Part shown: positions 1-12,051 of the stretch, in pieces
Layout: every line of letters begins with the position of its first letter
Position numbering within the stretch: the stretch's first letter is position 1
Source of the DNA: Microcebus murinus
Taxonomy: Eukaryota > Chordata > Mammalia > Primates > Cheirogaleidae
Reading direction: 5' to 3'
NCBI RefSeq assembly: GCF_040939455.1
Contig: NC_134108.1
Span: forward strand, 18,381,501 to 18,445,500
DNA: 64,000 nucleotides
Made by a program: the position numbers and the translations under genes
Notes under the pieces: model-generated
Databases searched by the model: none
What the model was told of the DNA's origin: nothing
Seen by the model: the letters and a program-made list of their open reading frames with translations, nothing else

Positions 1-854
1 AAGGAGTGAAAGATGCATGCTGGCCTGGTTTTGGGGGCGGCACAAGACTTTACCCCAGATGAAATATCCTCACCCTGGCCTCCTCAGGCACTGGCTGGCC
101 TTTAGGGAAAGATCCAGGGATTTCTAGCCTTTTCCAATCTCAGTGGAACAGATGTAGCTGCTTCATCTGCAACTAAGACTGGCTCTGAATACACAATATG
201 CTTCTTCTACAAACAACCCCTCACAGGCTGAGAATCCTGCAGGCCACCAGCAATTCTAGAAAAGCACACCTCACTTTCTAGGATTTCCCTCATTTGTCCC
301 TTCTCCAATCTTATGAGCAATGTTAACAAATCTAGAGGTTTGATAAAATCAGTGGTGTGGGTTTGATTTTCAAATTTTAATTAAAATCTGTATAAGTTTC
401 CATTCTGATACTTTCATCCTGTTTTAATATCAAGCATTACACACACAGCTGAGTGAGAACCAGTGTCACCCACACACAATACTTTTGTCAGAGCTGGTGC
501 TTCACTGTGGCATTTGTCAATTGATATCAGATGGCTCTATTCTAATGGCGCGGCTCTAGATCGGGCCTCTCAGTGGAAACCATACGATCTCTCTCTTTCG
601 TCTTCAATTTTGCTTTCCCGGTTGGCTCCTTTTTCAGATATTACAAATAAGCTCAAAGTTCTTCTCTATTATTCTTTCCTCTTCCTCAACCTCCTTAAAT
701 ACTGTCTAAATTTCTTACTTTCTTTAATGCCAAACTCCTCAATTATTGCAATATAACTTCTATCCAGATCATATTTCTAAAACTTTTCAAAGTTAAATCT
801 CTATCCTTGGTGGTTCCAAGAACCTGATCCCAAGTTCTATCTTACTGAAATGGT

Positions 855-1282
855 CTGTTATGGACTGAATGTATGTGCCCCCCCCCCTCAAAATTCATAT
901 GTAAAAGCCCTAACCCCAAATGTGATTGTATTTGGAGATGGAGCCTTTGAATTATTATTAGGTAATTAGGTTTAGATGAAGTCAGAAGGTTGAGGCTCCT
1001 AGGATGGGATTAATGTCCTTATAAGAAAACCACCACAAAGGCCCGCTTCTGTGTGTGTGTGTATGTGTGTGTGCTCACATAATGAGGAGGTTGTGTGGGC
1101 ACACAGCCACAAGACACAAGATGGCTGACTGCAACTCAAGGGGACAGGCCTCGCCAGAAACCAACCATGGTGGCATCCTGATCTCTGACTCTCAATCTCC
1201 AGAACTGCAAGAAAATAAATTTCTGTTATTTAAGTTGCTTAGCCTGTGGCATTTTGTTATGGCAGCCTGAGCAGATAAAGAC
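855..1282 (+). mobile_element. MaLR (MST-type) solo LTR
   Basis: Starts tgttatggactgaatgt and ends with 'ggcattttgttatggcagcc...', the start and end I remember for MST-type MaLR LTRs. About 428 bp, near full length, with a polyadenylation signal (aataaa at 1215) before the typical tail. A (GT)n has grown at 1051-1073. Subfamily not certain. Confidence 0.7.
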
Positions 1283-2689
1283 AGTCTTCCCCTTGGTTTC
1301 CATAATATGACACCCTCTTGTTTCTCCCATTCTTTTTGATTACATTTTGTTTATTGCCTTCAGATTTTTCTTCTTTACCTTCCCTCTTAAGTGTTACTGT
1401 CCCCTAATGTTCTTCCTCCTATTTTCTTCTTTTTTCATATCATAACCACTCTCTTGGCCACTTTAAGTATTTTGACAATTGATCTTCAAATCTAGAGCTC
1501 TAGCATAGACCTTTCTCTTGAGCTCCAGACTTAAATTACTAAGTATCTCTTGGATGCCATCATTTGGATGCCTTTATAGCATTTTCGATTGGTAAGTCTG
1601 AAACCCAACTAGTCAACATCTCCCATGTCTCACTCCTGTATTCCTTATCTGTTTTTGTGGTAGCTGTATTTTTCCAACCACCCAGGCTCAAATCATGAGA
1701 GTTCTATTCTATTTTTTATTACTTCTTTCACCTCATATAACTGGTATTATAGTTATAACAAATTAAGCTCAGAAAACATTTTTATATGCATGTCTTGGGA
1801 TCAACTTTCCCTCCATTGCTCCAGTTTAAGGCTTTTCTTTTTAACCTGTCATTTGGATTACTGTGACACTCTATTAACTAGTCTTTCTATAGCCAACCTT
1901 TTCCCATAAAGGAAAGCTTATCCATGATTATGAAGCTACACATAAACCTTTAATGCATTTTGTGATTTATAGGAAAAGTATCTAAACTTCCTATTAGAAC
2001 ATTGACCATTATCTATATTCTATCCTTCTTCTGCATTTGCACATTTACCCACCACTACACCTCTCTATGTGCTTCATACACACCAAATTCCATACTGTGG
2101 CCCCAAAGTGCATTAACATTTCTGAATTTTCACTTGTATTATTTTCTATATGTGAAATGGTCTCATGGTAGCACAATTTGTCTTGTTGGAAAGCATCCTT
2201 TAAGGTCAAGTTCAAAAACCACTTTTACTGATAAATCTTTTCAATCCTTCCACAGATACTACTTCATTAGTTGGACTTAATCTATTTCTTCCCTAGATAC
2301 TTAAAATGTTATATTGGTCTTCTATTATAGTAGCTACCATAGTATATTTAGTTATATTTTTGAGTGTTCCCTCTACTATATTGCAGGATTGATACAGCCA
2401 GTATCTGCCTCTTTTATCTTTTTTTATCCTGAATATTACCTAGCACCATATATCAAGTGCCTAACTACTTTCAAGCTTACTGTTGAAACAATGATTGATT
2501 ATAAAAATGAATGAATGGACAATAGAGCCTCAATAAATATTACTACCAAGTAATAAAATTCTATGACAAATTCTTCAATAAAATCTGTGTTTATGAGCAA
2601 ATCAAGTGAAGGATTATAATAACTTTTAACGCCATGTACTGTGTGATTAAGGGAAAAAATAATTTCAAAATGACAGATTTTCTGAGCCA

Positions 2690-2985
2690 GAATATTGAAT
2701 AAATTCTTCCAAATTAGTTTTACTATGCTATAGTACTGTGGGGTGACTATAGTTAACAATAAATTATTGTATATTTTCAAATAGCTAGAGGAGAGAATTT
2801 TTAATGTCTCTATACTAAGAAATGATAAATGAGGTGATAGATATGCTAATTACCATGATTTGATCATTACACATAGTATACAGATATTGAAATAGCATAC
2901 TGTACCTCATAAATATGTACAATTATGTGTCAATTAAACATAATAGAAATTAGCAGAGCTGTAAAAAATAAATCAGGGCCTTATC
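2690..2985 (+). mobile_element. L1 3' end (L1MA-like)
   Basis: 'ggggtgactatagttaacaa', 'gatatgctaattaccatgat' and 'tgtacctcataaatatgtac' are hallmarks of old primate/mammal L1 3'UTR ends in sense orientation, followed by an A-rich end. Severely 5' truncated. Confidence 0.75.
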
Positions 2986-4391
2986 AAAAAAAAGAGGAGA
3001 ACATGTTAGCACTATTTGACTGTGATATCTGTTGGATCATTATCATATTTCCCTTCATAATCAAAAGAGGAAAAAACATATCAAAATGTTTACCCATGGC
3101 ATAATGACTAATGCCACAGGCTTATTTAGCTCTACTGCTGGACAAAATATGTTTCTAGCAGAGAAAGAAAAGGAAAATTTCCACAGAGCATCATTCGATT
3201 TAGTATTTCACTTAGCTCTTGCACTAAGTAAAAAATGTATTCAAATGCTTAAGAAACAATCACAGGAGCATAATAATATTCTATTCTCTTAGGAATTTAT
3301 GTTTTAAAATTATGTTTTAAAATTCTTTGTATCAATCTGGTGCCTTTTGGAGGGCTATAATTGCTTTTCAGTTTTGCAATTTCATGCAAAAGGTCATAAG
3401 AGTTTATAGTCACATTTTAGCTCTATGTACCATCAGATTGTTTGGCACTCATTGAGGTTATTTATCCAAAAAATAATTAGAAATGTTACTGTGACATTTA
3501 GTTATTGATATAATTTTTTAAAAGAAGTACGTCATTTGCATAGTATTTTAATTTTTCAGTTGAATTATGTTAACTCATTTTGCCTTAAAAGGAAGTGATA
3601 AATAACTTGAATCTAAATAATTTAGTTTTTTATAACCATCTATGGATCTGTATGTTTTCTCTAATGCCAAGAAAGATAAATTTTCTAATATGTTTATATT
3701 ATCTTAGGCTAGAATATTTTCTCATTAAGTACATTAAAATAACAGCTAAAGAAGTTAGAAGTGTCAAAGGCAACTTCAGTTGATCTTCAGGATAGGGTTG
3801 CCTGAAAGGACTTCTGTGTATAAATAACTCAACCTAAACACCCAATTTATTGACTAAACTCTTCCTAAATTATGTTCCAGAAAATGTAAAGCAAGTACTC
3901 AAATCTTTGGTTTGGCATATCTTTGGCTGTGCATAAAATAAAAAATTTAAGTAAACTTTGCAAAAACAGACATGCAACCTCATCCTTCCCATGTATCTCA
4001 GAAACAGCCTGTCTATGAGAATGTCATTGGCCTTACAACTCAGAACAATACTCAGACAGAGAGATCAGTTGGAAGCTCTTCATCATAGCATCTGTTCTGT
4101 GTTTATAGCTACATATGCAGAATGCCAAACACCCTCAGTGTATCATAAACGTAGGAATTACACATCCTGAATAGTCATAAACTCATTGGATGATGTGTTC
4201 TTTAGAGTTTTCAGCCCCTTGTGTCAGTTGACAAAACTCTTCTAGATTTTTGCCACCATAGAAAATATTAGATTGTTTTTGTAACTTTGGAGACAAACTA
4301 GGAAAACTTTAAGTGACACAGAAAGATAACAGTGTAGGCACTGAGATTATTGTTATATTTTGAAATTACATTCTCATAGATAGTTACAATA

Positions 4392-4519
4392 CAGGTTGTC
4401 CCCAAAGCCACCATACATAGGGAAAATGGAAAATTGTAGCTAAATGTACCTGTATTTACAAAATATTCATTACAAAATTTTATAAAATTTTTCCTTAAGG
4501 CGACTTTTGGGACACCTTG
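4392..4519. mobile_element. Small mariner-type TIR element (MITE)
   Basis: 128 bp bounded by TA on both sides (4390-4391 and 4520-4521). Ends are imperfect inverted repeats: left caggttgtccccaaagcc, right read inverted caaggtgtcccaaaagtc. TA target and 'gtgtcccaaaagt' ends are typical of Tc1/mariner MITEs. The interior has no coding capacity. Confidence 0.6.
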
Positions 4520-5924
4520 TAGAAGCAATAGCAGAAGAAATGAGAAAAGTGGGTAACAAGTAACTGTTTTCCATAGAAGTTTAAAACATCCGTGAGTCAT
4601 CTTATATGTGTGGTGCATCTTGGAGAAGCTACAAAGTGTACTAAGAAAGCTGCATGTTATAATTATTAAAGAGAAATACATTCCTTATCATCATATTAAT
4701 CTGGTAATGCTTGATAAATTACAGCTAATAGTTCAACAAGTTACTGATGAAACCAGCACTTCCTACACAACCAATGCAGTTAATTTAGAGCAAGCTAACT
4801 TTTCTCTCAAAAGCAAGATTCCACATGAAATTTATTTCTCAATTCATAATGGTGAAAGGACTATGCTCAAAGTGTAAAGAAAGCAGTTCCAGGTCTGGGA
4901 AGGTGATTTCTTACAGCAATGTCTGTCCGCTAGGGAAGTGCTCAGCATCGTTAATGTGACACCAGAGAGCTCCATCTCATGCCAGCAGCAAGTACCGAAT
5001 ACTATTCATTAGTCCCGGGTGTCTTGGACGGGTGCCCACATCTGTCTGTACACAGAAGCATTGGGAAAACTTGAAAAAAAAAAATACACATTCCTGAGTA
5101 TCAACACGAGCTATCTTGATTACATAGGTTTTCCCTTTTCATTAATGGTTAGAAGAAGAGCTTTGAGAAATGACTCATAACCAAAAATCACATGAAAGTT
5201 TGTGAAGAACCATAATAACAGCAGGAAGTTTAGAAACATGGAGCTGATGATGGTAGATCACATGATGGAGCCCTCAGAAAACCATATTTGATACAATAAA
5301 GGGAATCTTTTAATCCCTGCAAACATTCCAGTTTAAAGAGTGTCTTCTTTCTTTTTCATTTTTTTCCTCTCAGTCCTTCCCTCTTAATGAAAATTGTTAC
5401 AATGCCATTTTGCATCTGGACTCTGGCTAATTGTCTATTCCCCCTCACCACCTCATTTCAGGACCTTGCTGTTTTGTTTTCATGCTTGCTGATAACTGCC
5501 TGCCAGGAGGCTCATACTGAGGGGAGGTTACCTAGAATACAAAAATAAAGTAAAAAAAAAAAAAAAATGGCAAGGGAAAAAAAATGAGCAACTGTTATGA
5601 TCAACATAAAGAACTTAAAATTGATACAGCAAAAAGTAGGAATAAGTTATTGGCTTCATTCTAATGTTGAAAAAATGCAGGGATGTCTATACTTGAACTA
5701 ATAATAACTTTATGGATTTCAAAGATATGTTTTTCCACAGACTTCCTCATTGGTCCCTCAAAGTATATGATTTCTGTAAAAGATACACAGGTTGCTGCTT
5801 GGCAAATAAAGATACAAAACACAGAAATTTCAGACATATAGATTTTTTGGCATGTGTTAAGATGAGAAAATTCATACCAGTTAAGTCCTTGGCAAAGAAC
5901 GGTTAAGTGGAATTACATTTAAAA

Positions 5925-6050
5925 GTGACACAAGTTCATAGTAGCTTAGTTTCCTCATCTACAAAATGGAGGAAAATAACATCCATCCCCCTTACCTTGC
6001 TGATGGGTTTAGGTGGATAGAATAGTTATAAAACAATCTGTATGTTATAA
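5925..6050 (+). repeat. MIR relic
   Basis: 'tagtttcctcatctacaaaatggagg' type text, followed by a 'ataac...ccttgctgatggg' region, matches the MIR 3' half. Diverged. Confidence 0.5.
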
Positions 6051-6410
6051 TTATTTCTATTAAAATTCTTCACTTTTGTGAAGATTGTTTGAAAGAGAAA
6101 AATTAATAATGCTAATAGGAAATATTTCTTAGTTTTTGGAAAACTCAATTACCCTTAGAATGCCAAGCACTGGTGCATTTTTAAAATTAAAAATGTTACA
6201 TGAAATGTGTTTTCATGGATCTCAGAAAGAGATGACCCATGCAAATTCTAACATATGCTTTTTCTCAAAAGATAGGCAGGAAAATGATAGGAAAGGTTTT
6301 ATTACACGAATTACCCAGAAGAATTACCATAACAGAAATCACCTGGACTTTGACATTCATACCAACTCTCAAGTTTGGGGTTCATCACCCTTATTTGGTC
6401 TCTTTTTATT

Positions 6411-6540
6411 ACTATATATATTTTAATATATATAATATATATATTTTATATATAGTAATATATATTTTACTATACTATATATATTTTATGTTACTATAAA
6501 TATATATAGTAATATATATATTTTAATATGTATATTTTGC
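6411..6540. repeat. AT-rich, partly palindromic low-complexity block
   Basis: About 130 bp almost purely A/T, made of alternating tatata runs and 'tatattttaatata' and 'tatatagtaatata' units that can pair with each other. Probably a decayed (TA)n. Confidence 0.7.
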
Positions 6541-7077
6541 TACTTTATGATTAAGAAGCTATTCTGATCATGACCTTGCAGTGGAGATGGCCCAATTCAT
6601 GTGTAGTATTATGGATTATCTTTATTACAATATTCAGTATAGGTCAATAAATAAGAGTGATACGATAAAATAATTGCTTAAGGGACCTTTTTTCAGGACA
6701 TACTTGGTGCTCAGCTGTAATCAAATTTTGAAATGGGCAATTTCTCCAAATGCTAAGCTTCCTTCCCCTCTACCCAGGTTAATACTAATGTGGTTCCAGA
6801 ATGATGAAAATAAATCAGAAGCTATCCTCACCATGTCTAAACTAGAAATTAGAACTAGTGCTTGCCTCTCTGACCCAGACACCAGAGGTATGCTGATTCT
6901 CTGTAGAGGGAGGGCCCAGGAGAAAGGGAAAAGTTACAGGCAGAACTGAAGCTTCAGCTTTTAGGCAAAAATGAGAACATGTTCAGCTGCTTGTCATTTC
7001 ATTCTCCTTGTTCTTTCAGAGGAATGAAATCAAAGAGGACCTTCAGTTCTACATTCCTACTGAAACAGAATGTGCGA

Positions 7078-7270
7078 TTGGAAAAAGAGAGAAAAGATTA
7101 AGAAAGGGAAGAGAAAACATTGGGAAAATGGAAGAAAACAACTCAGACAAATAGAAGAAAATAGGTAGGGATAGAAAGTGAGAGAAAAAAGGGAAGGAGG
7201 GGGAGGGAGAGGGAGAGAGAGAAGAGAGAAGAGAGAAGAGAGAGAATGGAGAGAGAAAATAGAAGAGAGA
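7078..7270. repeat. Purine tract; pyrimidine-rich on the GRM1 sense strand
   Basis: Almost only A and G on the plus strand, with (GGGAGA) and (GAGAGAA) runs at 7196-7250. On the transcribed sense strand this is a UCUU/CUCUCU-rich stretch beginning about 24 nt after the 5' splice site of the 7TM exon. Such tracts are typical polypyrimidine-tract-binding protein sites; a regulatory role is inference. Confidence 0.7.
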
Positions 7271-7293
7271 CAAACCCAGGTCAGATAACTCAC

Positions 7294-8224
7294 TTGGCAT
7301 TCCCTGCCCCTGGCTTCTTTCTTCGGAAAATGTTGAGAAAAGTGTTGGAGCGGCAGGGCAGCTTGCCATCGCCAACATGCATGCGGACTACGTCAGAGGT
7401 GGTGAAGGCACTGCGGACATTCCTCTCAGGCTTGGCAATAATGATGTACATCTTGGGGGTGAACATGCACCCCAGGGCCACCGTTACACTGAGGCTCACT
7501 GCAAAGCAGGTCGTGATGATCTTGTAGTTGCTCCCAAAGTAAATGGGCACAAAAGCTAGCCAGATGATGCAGGTGGTGTACATGGTGAAGGCGATATATT
7601 TGGCCTCATTGAAGTTGGCGGGCACATTGCGGGTCTTGAAGGCATAGTAGGTACAGCTCATGATGAGGAGTCCATTGTAGCCCAGAGGAGCCACCACACC
7701 CAGGTTGCTGGTATTGCAGATAAGGTAGACTTCCTTGATACTTGGGTAGGACAGAATGGGCATGGGGGGCTCCATGATGATCAGAGTTATCACCAGGGTT
7801 AGCTGCACACTAATCAGAATGGAGGCAATGATCACCTGGGCCCAGGCACTCATGAACCTGGGCTTCCGGGTGCAGATCTTCTTCTTGCTGCCAGCCAGGA
7901 TGCGTGCGATGCGATTCGTTTTGGTCACTAATGCAGAGTAGCACATGGCAGAGGAGAGACCAACCAGGAGGTGCTGGAGGTAGCAGGATGTGGTAGTAGG
8001 TTTGGCGATGAGAGTGAAAGGGCACACATAACCAAGGAAGATGCCAGCTAGGATGATGTAGCAGAGCTCCCGACTGGAGGATTTGACCACTGGAGTGTCC
8101 CGGTACAGTACAAAGATGAGAGTGACAAACAAGGTAACAAGGATGCCCAGGCAAGAAAAGGCGATGGCTATGATGGACTCTATGTTGCTCCACTCAAGAT
8201 AGCGGACGGGAATGGGCTCACAGC
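7294..8224 (-). CDS. GRM1: GRM1 internal exon: seven-transmembrane domain and proximal C-tail
   Basis: This 931-nt exon is 2 nt + 309 codons + 2 nt, starting CEPIPVRYLEWSNIE. Approximate helices in exon residues: TM1 14-39, TM2 52-73, TM3 80-104, TM4 126-150, TM5 174-196, TM6 207-229, TM7 234-261. Cys80 at the top of TM3 and Cys169 in the second extracellular loop (LICNTS) form the conserved class C disulfide. The intracellular loops carry the Gq-coupling basic runs (KTNRIARIL, GSKKKICTRKPRF, FKTRNVPANFNEAK). The C-tail begins RNVRSAFTTSDVVRMHVGDGK and ends RRKKPGAGNA. The acceptor is ctcatcacag|GC and the donor CCAA|gtgagt. SEPP/NIESIIAIAFSC-type text separates it from GRM5. Oddities: His84 where I remember a conserved Arg, and a Pro in KKPG where human has Ala. 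Reading through the donor gives one Lys codon and a TGA stop. An ORF finder would start this frame at TTG (Leu31); that is not a real start. Confidence 0.98.
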
Positions 8225-8535
8225 CTGTGATGAGAAAAATTGTTTTAACATAAATCCAAGGTTTTTGCTGACCAATAATAACAGTACTTACTAGTTACCA
8301 GAGACACAGCTATGTTTGCATCATTCATGATTTATGTTCTTTTATGCTTTCGGAAAATGCTTCACTGTCACACAAATAAAGATACACCATCGTAAATCTT
8401 CTCCCCAAATCTAATCTCATCACAAGCCTAATGGGACATTCTTGAACCTATAAAAATGATCCTTTCTTCCAGCACTAACATTATAAATGGATGACACTCT
8501 GTGGATGGACCTTAGTTCTACACTTTAAGAAAAGA

Positions 8536-8565
8536 GAAACAAAACAAAATAAAACAAAACAAAAC
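8536..8565 (+). repeat. (AAAAC)n microsatellite
   Basis: Short imperfect run of aaaac units. Confidence 0.8.
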
Positions 8566-10407
8566 TGCATTTTCAGTGAATGCTGATAATGTAATAGAAT
8601 AAGTTAGTTAGAAATAAACTACCAAAATTTTCATTTTTATGCACTCATTATCTATAGGTAAGTCCAGCTCATAGCAAATATATTTTGGTCAGTAGAGTAC
8701 TTTAAACATAAATTTAATTTGAATTCTTTGGAAGAATGTGCATTCTTCTATTTATCACATAACTCTGTATTACCTTAAATATCATCCCTTTCTTTAGTCA
8801 TGAATTGTCTGTATCTGGCATCTGAGGGCCTTTGAGTCAGTAGCCTCTAGTAGACATACTAAGGACGAGAAATCTCCCTTCACCTATCTCTTGAAAGAAG
8901 AGACCAACATTGTGTTTCTAAATGTCCTGCTTATCTTTTCCTTCTAGATAAAGAATAAAATCTGTTTTGTATCTCAGAGGGAAAGAAAAACTTATCAGGC
9001 CCTGGAAACAATCCCTTTACAGGATTTTATGTTTGGTCTGGGCCAGTATTTTCTAAATTGTGAGAATAAAATCATTTTCATAAATTTAAGAAAAAACTCA
9101 TTGTTCTGTAGCCATGGCAACAAAGAACCATGAGAACCTATCTTAAACATGTTCAGTCAATCAACAACTTGTCTCAATGAACATGTTTTTGCATGTCAAC
9201 CACAGAGTGTCAACCCTTGCTTCTGAGACAGAATCAGAGACAAAATCGCTTCAATAAAGGAGTGTCATCCAATCAACAACAGTCTCACATGAGTAATTAC
9301 ATTTCTACAGACAATGTCAACCAGCTCATGCTCTGAAAATTGGATAATCCTGGAACGCCACACTTTCCAGTCTTTTCTGCTCAGAGAAAATTTATCTGAC
9401 TAGCATAGCTATCCTTTACTATAATAAGCAATAAATTCAGCTTTTGCATTCCTTTTTAAAATTTTATATATTTAGTCTCATCATCTTTCATATTTCTGAA
9501 GATGTCACCAAGATCATTTTGAATACCCTTATTTGGCAACATTCCAGGAGATGTTCTGTCCAACAGGTTCACTCGTGGGCCCCTCATCCCCAAACTCTTC
9601 CTTCCCATGTACTGCCATGTAAGAGTCAGTCTCAACAACGTTCTAGCTCTGGAAATTTTACTTAGCTCTTGTTGCTCAATTTATTTGGTTATCCTAAGAT
9701 TTGTAGGCCTTTATATAAGGCCATTAAACTGGGGTCTTGGTGTAAGAAAATTACACTTACATCGTTATATTGAGTAATTCAACCTTTGGTTTTGATGTGT
9801 GCCATTTGGTAATTAGACATAAGCTTAGAATGTCCACAAACATTTTACTTTAGAGATATACAAATCTGATGATTAATTTTTCCATATCTTCTTATTCCCC
9901 TCCTGTTTTATCTTTTTTTGCTATTGTTTGCCTATATACACAGAGTCTCACTTAGTATCTTTTTTGTTTTGTTTTCAGTCATGTTTTCCATTGACTGTAC
10001 AAGGGACTGGTCCACAGAGATCAGATGGAAGTATAAGGCCTAGGAATCCAATCCAAGCTGGCTCTGGGTGCTAGTGTTTGGAGATCCATTAAACTGATGA
10101 CCAATTTATAAAAAGTGATTGATCACTCTTAGCCTCAAGTCCCTTAAAAAGTCGTTACAAGAGTACTTCCTATATCGGCAATTGTGAAAGATCACTTTGT
10201 TTAGTGATTGTGTGATGCCTTTCTACATCCTGTTGGGAATCTAAAACATTATTCACAGGCACAGACTCTTAACTGACATTAGTGGCCTCTCTTCTTGTAG
10301 ATCAGAAATTGAGACTATGTCTAAGTCTCAATAGTTTTCTGGAAGAACTCCTGCTTTCTATATAAAGCAAGAGTTTCCCTGATAAAAGTCAGATAAATAA
10401 TACATAG

Positions 10408-10481
10408 AAGATAGATAAGACAGACAGACAGATAGATAGATAGCTAGACAGACAGATAGCAAATAGATGATAGATAGATAT
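10408..10481 (+). repeat. (GATA)/(GACA) tetranucleotide repeat
   Basis: Interspersed gata and gaca units with several interruptions. Confidence 0.85.
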
Positions 10482-12051
10482 TTAGAAAAACAACGGCCAT
10501 ATGGAGACATTTGATGTGACAAAACCGATAAATTAAAATGTTTAAAAGGAGCTCTAGACAAATGAGGAGATAAAACACCAAATAGTCAATAGTTAGTTCC
10601 TTTCACTGGCATACTGAAAAAACAAATAAAATTCAGAGAGAGTTCTTGTCAAGGCCTTTGTAATCTTCTGGAAGCTACTCTCTTTGCATTTCCTTCTTTC
10701 TCTATGCAACTTTATTTGGCTTCCTAAAGGAGCTACTCTATCCTCAGAGTTTTTATTATAAATGAATGTCACATTTAAAAATTTTTAGAATATAAGTTAG
10801 ATCTATAGAAGTTGTATCTAATAAAACTCTGATCTAGAACCAAATTAAGAGCTACTATTGAAGATTTTTCAAAACTTCAGGGATAAAGGAAAACATATTT
10901 GCTATAGAATTCAGGATTTTTACTAGATACTTACTATTGTATATTATACATATACAAATATGTCCCAATTAGTTTTAATTAATTGCTAGCCTCTCATGAA
11001 GAAAAGTGTTGAAAAGCAGTAGAGTAGAAAAAATAAGATTTAAATAACTCAGTCATGCAAAATTGAAAAACCAAAAATAAAAAATTCATTACATAAGGCG
11101 CTTTCAGGTTTCCTTTTAATAAATATTCAAAGTTGTAAACTAAATAAAGATGAAAGGTAAACTTTGAGAAATGTTCAAATAGTGCTGGGGTAGATTCAAC
11201 AACTGACTTAAGGAGGACCATATCTTTTCCTCTGTAAATGATCTTAGACATCCTTAATAAGTGGAATCAAATAGAAAAAAATTAAAGTGTAAAATTTCCA
11301 ATTTATAAAATATCTGATATGTGGCTAGACATTTTCAAATATACTTAAAAAGTAAATAAGCTAGAAATCAATGTAATCGTGGGTCTTTAGGTAAACCAAA
11401 TAAAATGGTCTCTATTCTGTATGATTTAGGAGCCTATTGAAAAGATAACCTGTAGATACTATAAGCAGAAGTATCACTTAAAACACATTGGCTAAAACTC
11501 GGGCTAAGACATTGGCTAAAAACCTTTCCAATGACTTAACTCCATGGCAGACATTGGCACCCAGGAATTCCCTTGTCCTTTCTCTGAAATCCCAAAGGAA
11601 GCAATATCTCTTCCTTATTGGTATGGGTGCCTTTATGTCTACCAATAATTGAATTATTAATAGAAAATCAGGAACCTTGATTTAATAAGACCACTCAAAT
11701 AGTAAAGACAATCCCATGTTCCAACCTATAGCTGAGATTACTATTGGAAGAATACTTCGTTATTCTCTGTGATGCAAATCCCACAAATTTAATAGGTAGG
11801 ATCTACTTCGAGACATGTATTATAGTTCCTGAACATGATCAAATTATAGGTGTCCCAAAAAAGAAAATATCTACATTAAATATAATTCAAGAAATTATCT
11901 AAGAAATGGCTTTTGTCACAGAATCCCTAAGGACAAAAGACTCCAGAGAAATATGAAGATGGATTTAACACAGCATATCAGTGTTCTTGATGATTACAAC
12001 AGATCATCACAGACACTTAGATTATCATGACTCTTCCTTTTTGTATAAATG

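Larger units (their letters stand above)
1..7293 (-). other. GRM1: GRM1 intron downstream of the 7TM exon (partial)
   Basis: The donor gtgagt lies at 7288-7293; the acceptor is beyond the window start. I looked for the mGluR1b-type alternative exon (peptide beginning KKRQPEFSP, from memory) and did not see it, so it probably lies further downstream. Contents: MaLR LTR 855-1282, L1 3' end 2690-2985, a small TIR element 4392-4519, MIR relic near 5925-6050, AT-rich block 6411-6540 and a purine/pyrimidine tract 7078-7270. The stretches 1-850, 1290-2690, 2990-4390, 4525-5920 and 6545-7075 hold nothing I can identify. Confidence 0.9.

Noticed and set aside
1..7293. Search for the mGluR1b-type alternative exon
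   Set aside because: No KKRQPEFSP-like coding text flanked by splice sites was seen.
7290..8132. 280-codon frame as a separate intronless gene with its own start
   Set aside because: The start would be TTG (Leu31), the frame continues upstream to a good splice acceptor, and the stop lies inside the donor site. It is an internal exon.
7810..8193. 127-codon minus-strand open frame overlapping the 7TM exon
   Set aside because: It is an out-of-frame shadow of the GRM1 exon; the exon frame matches the receptor throughout.
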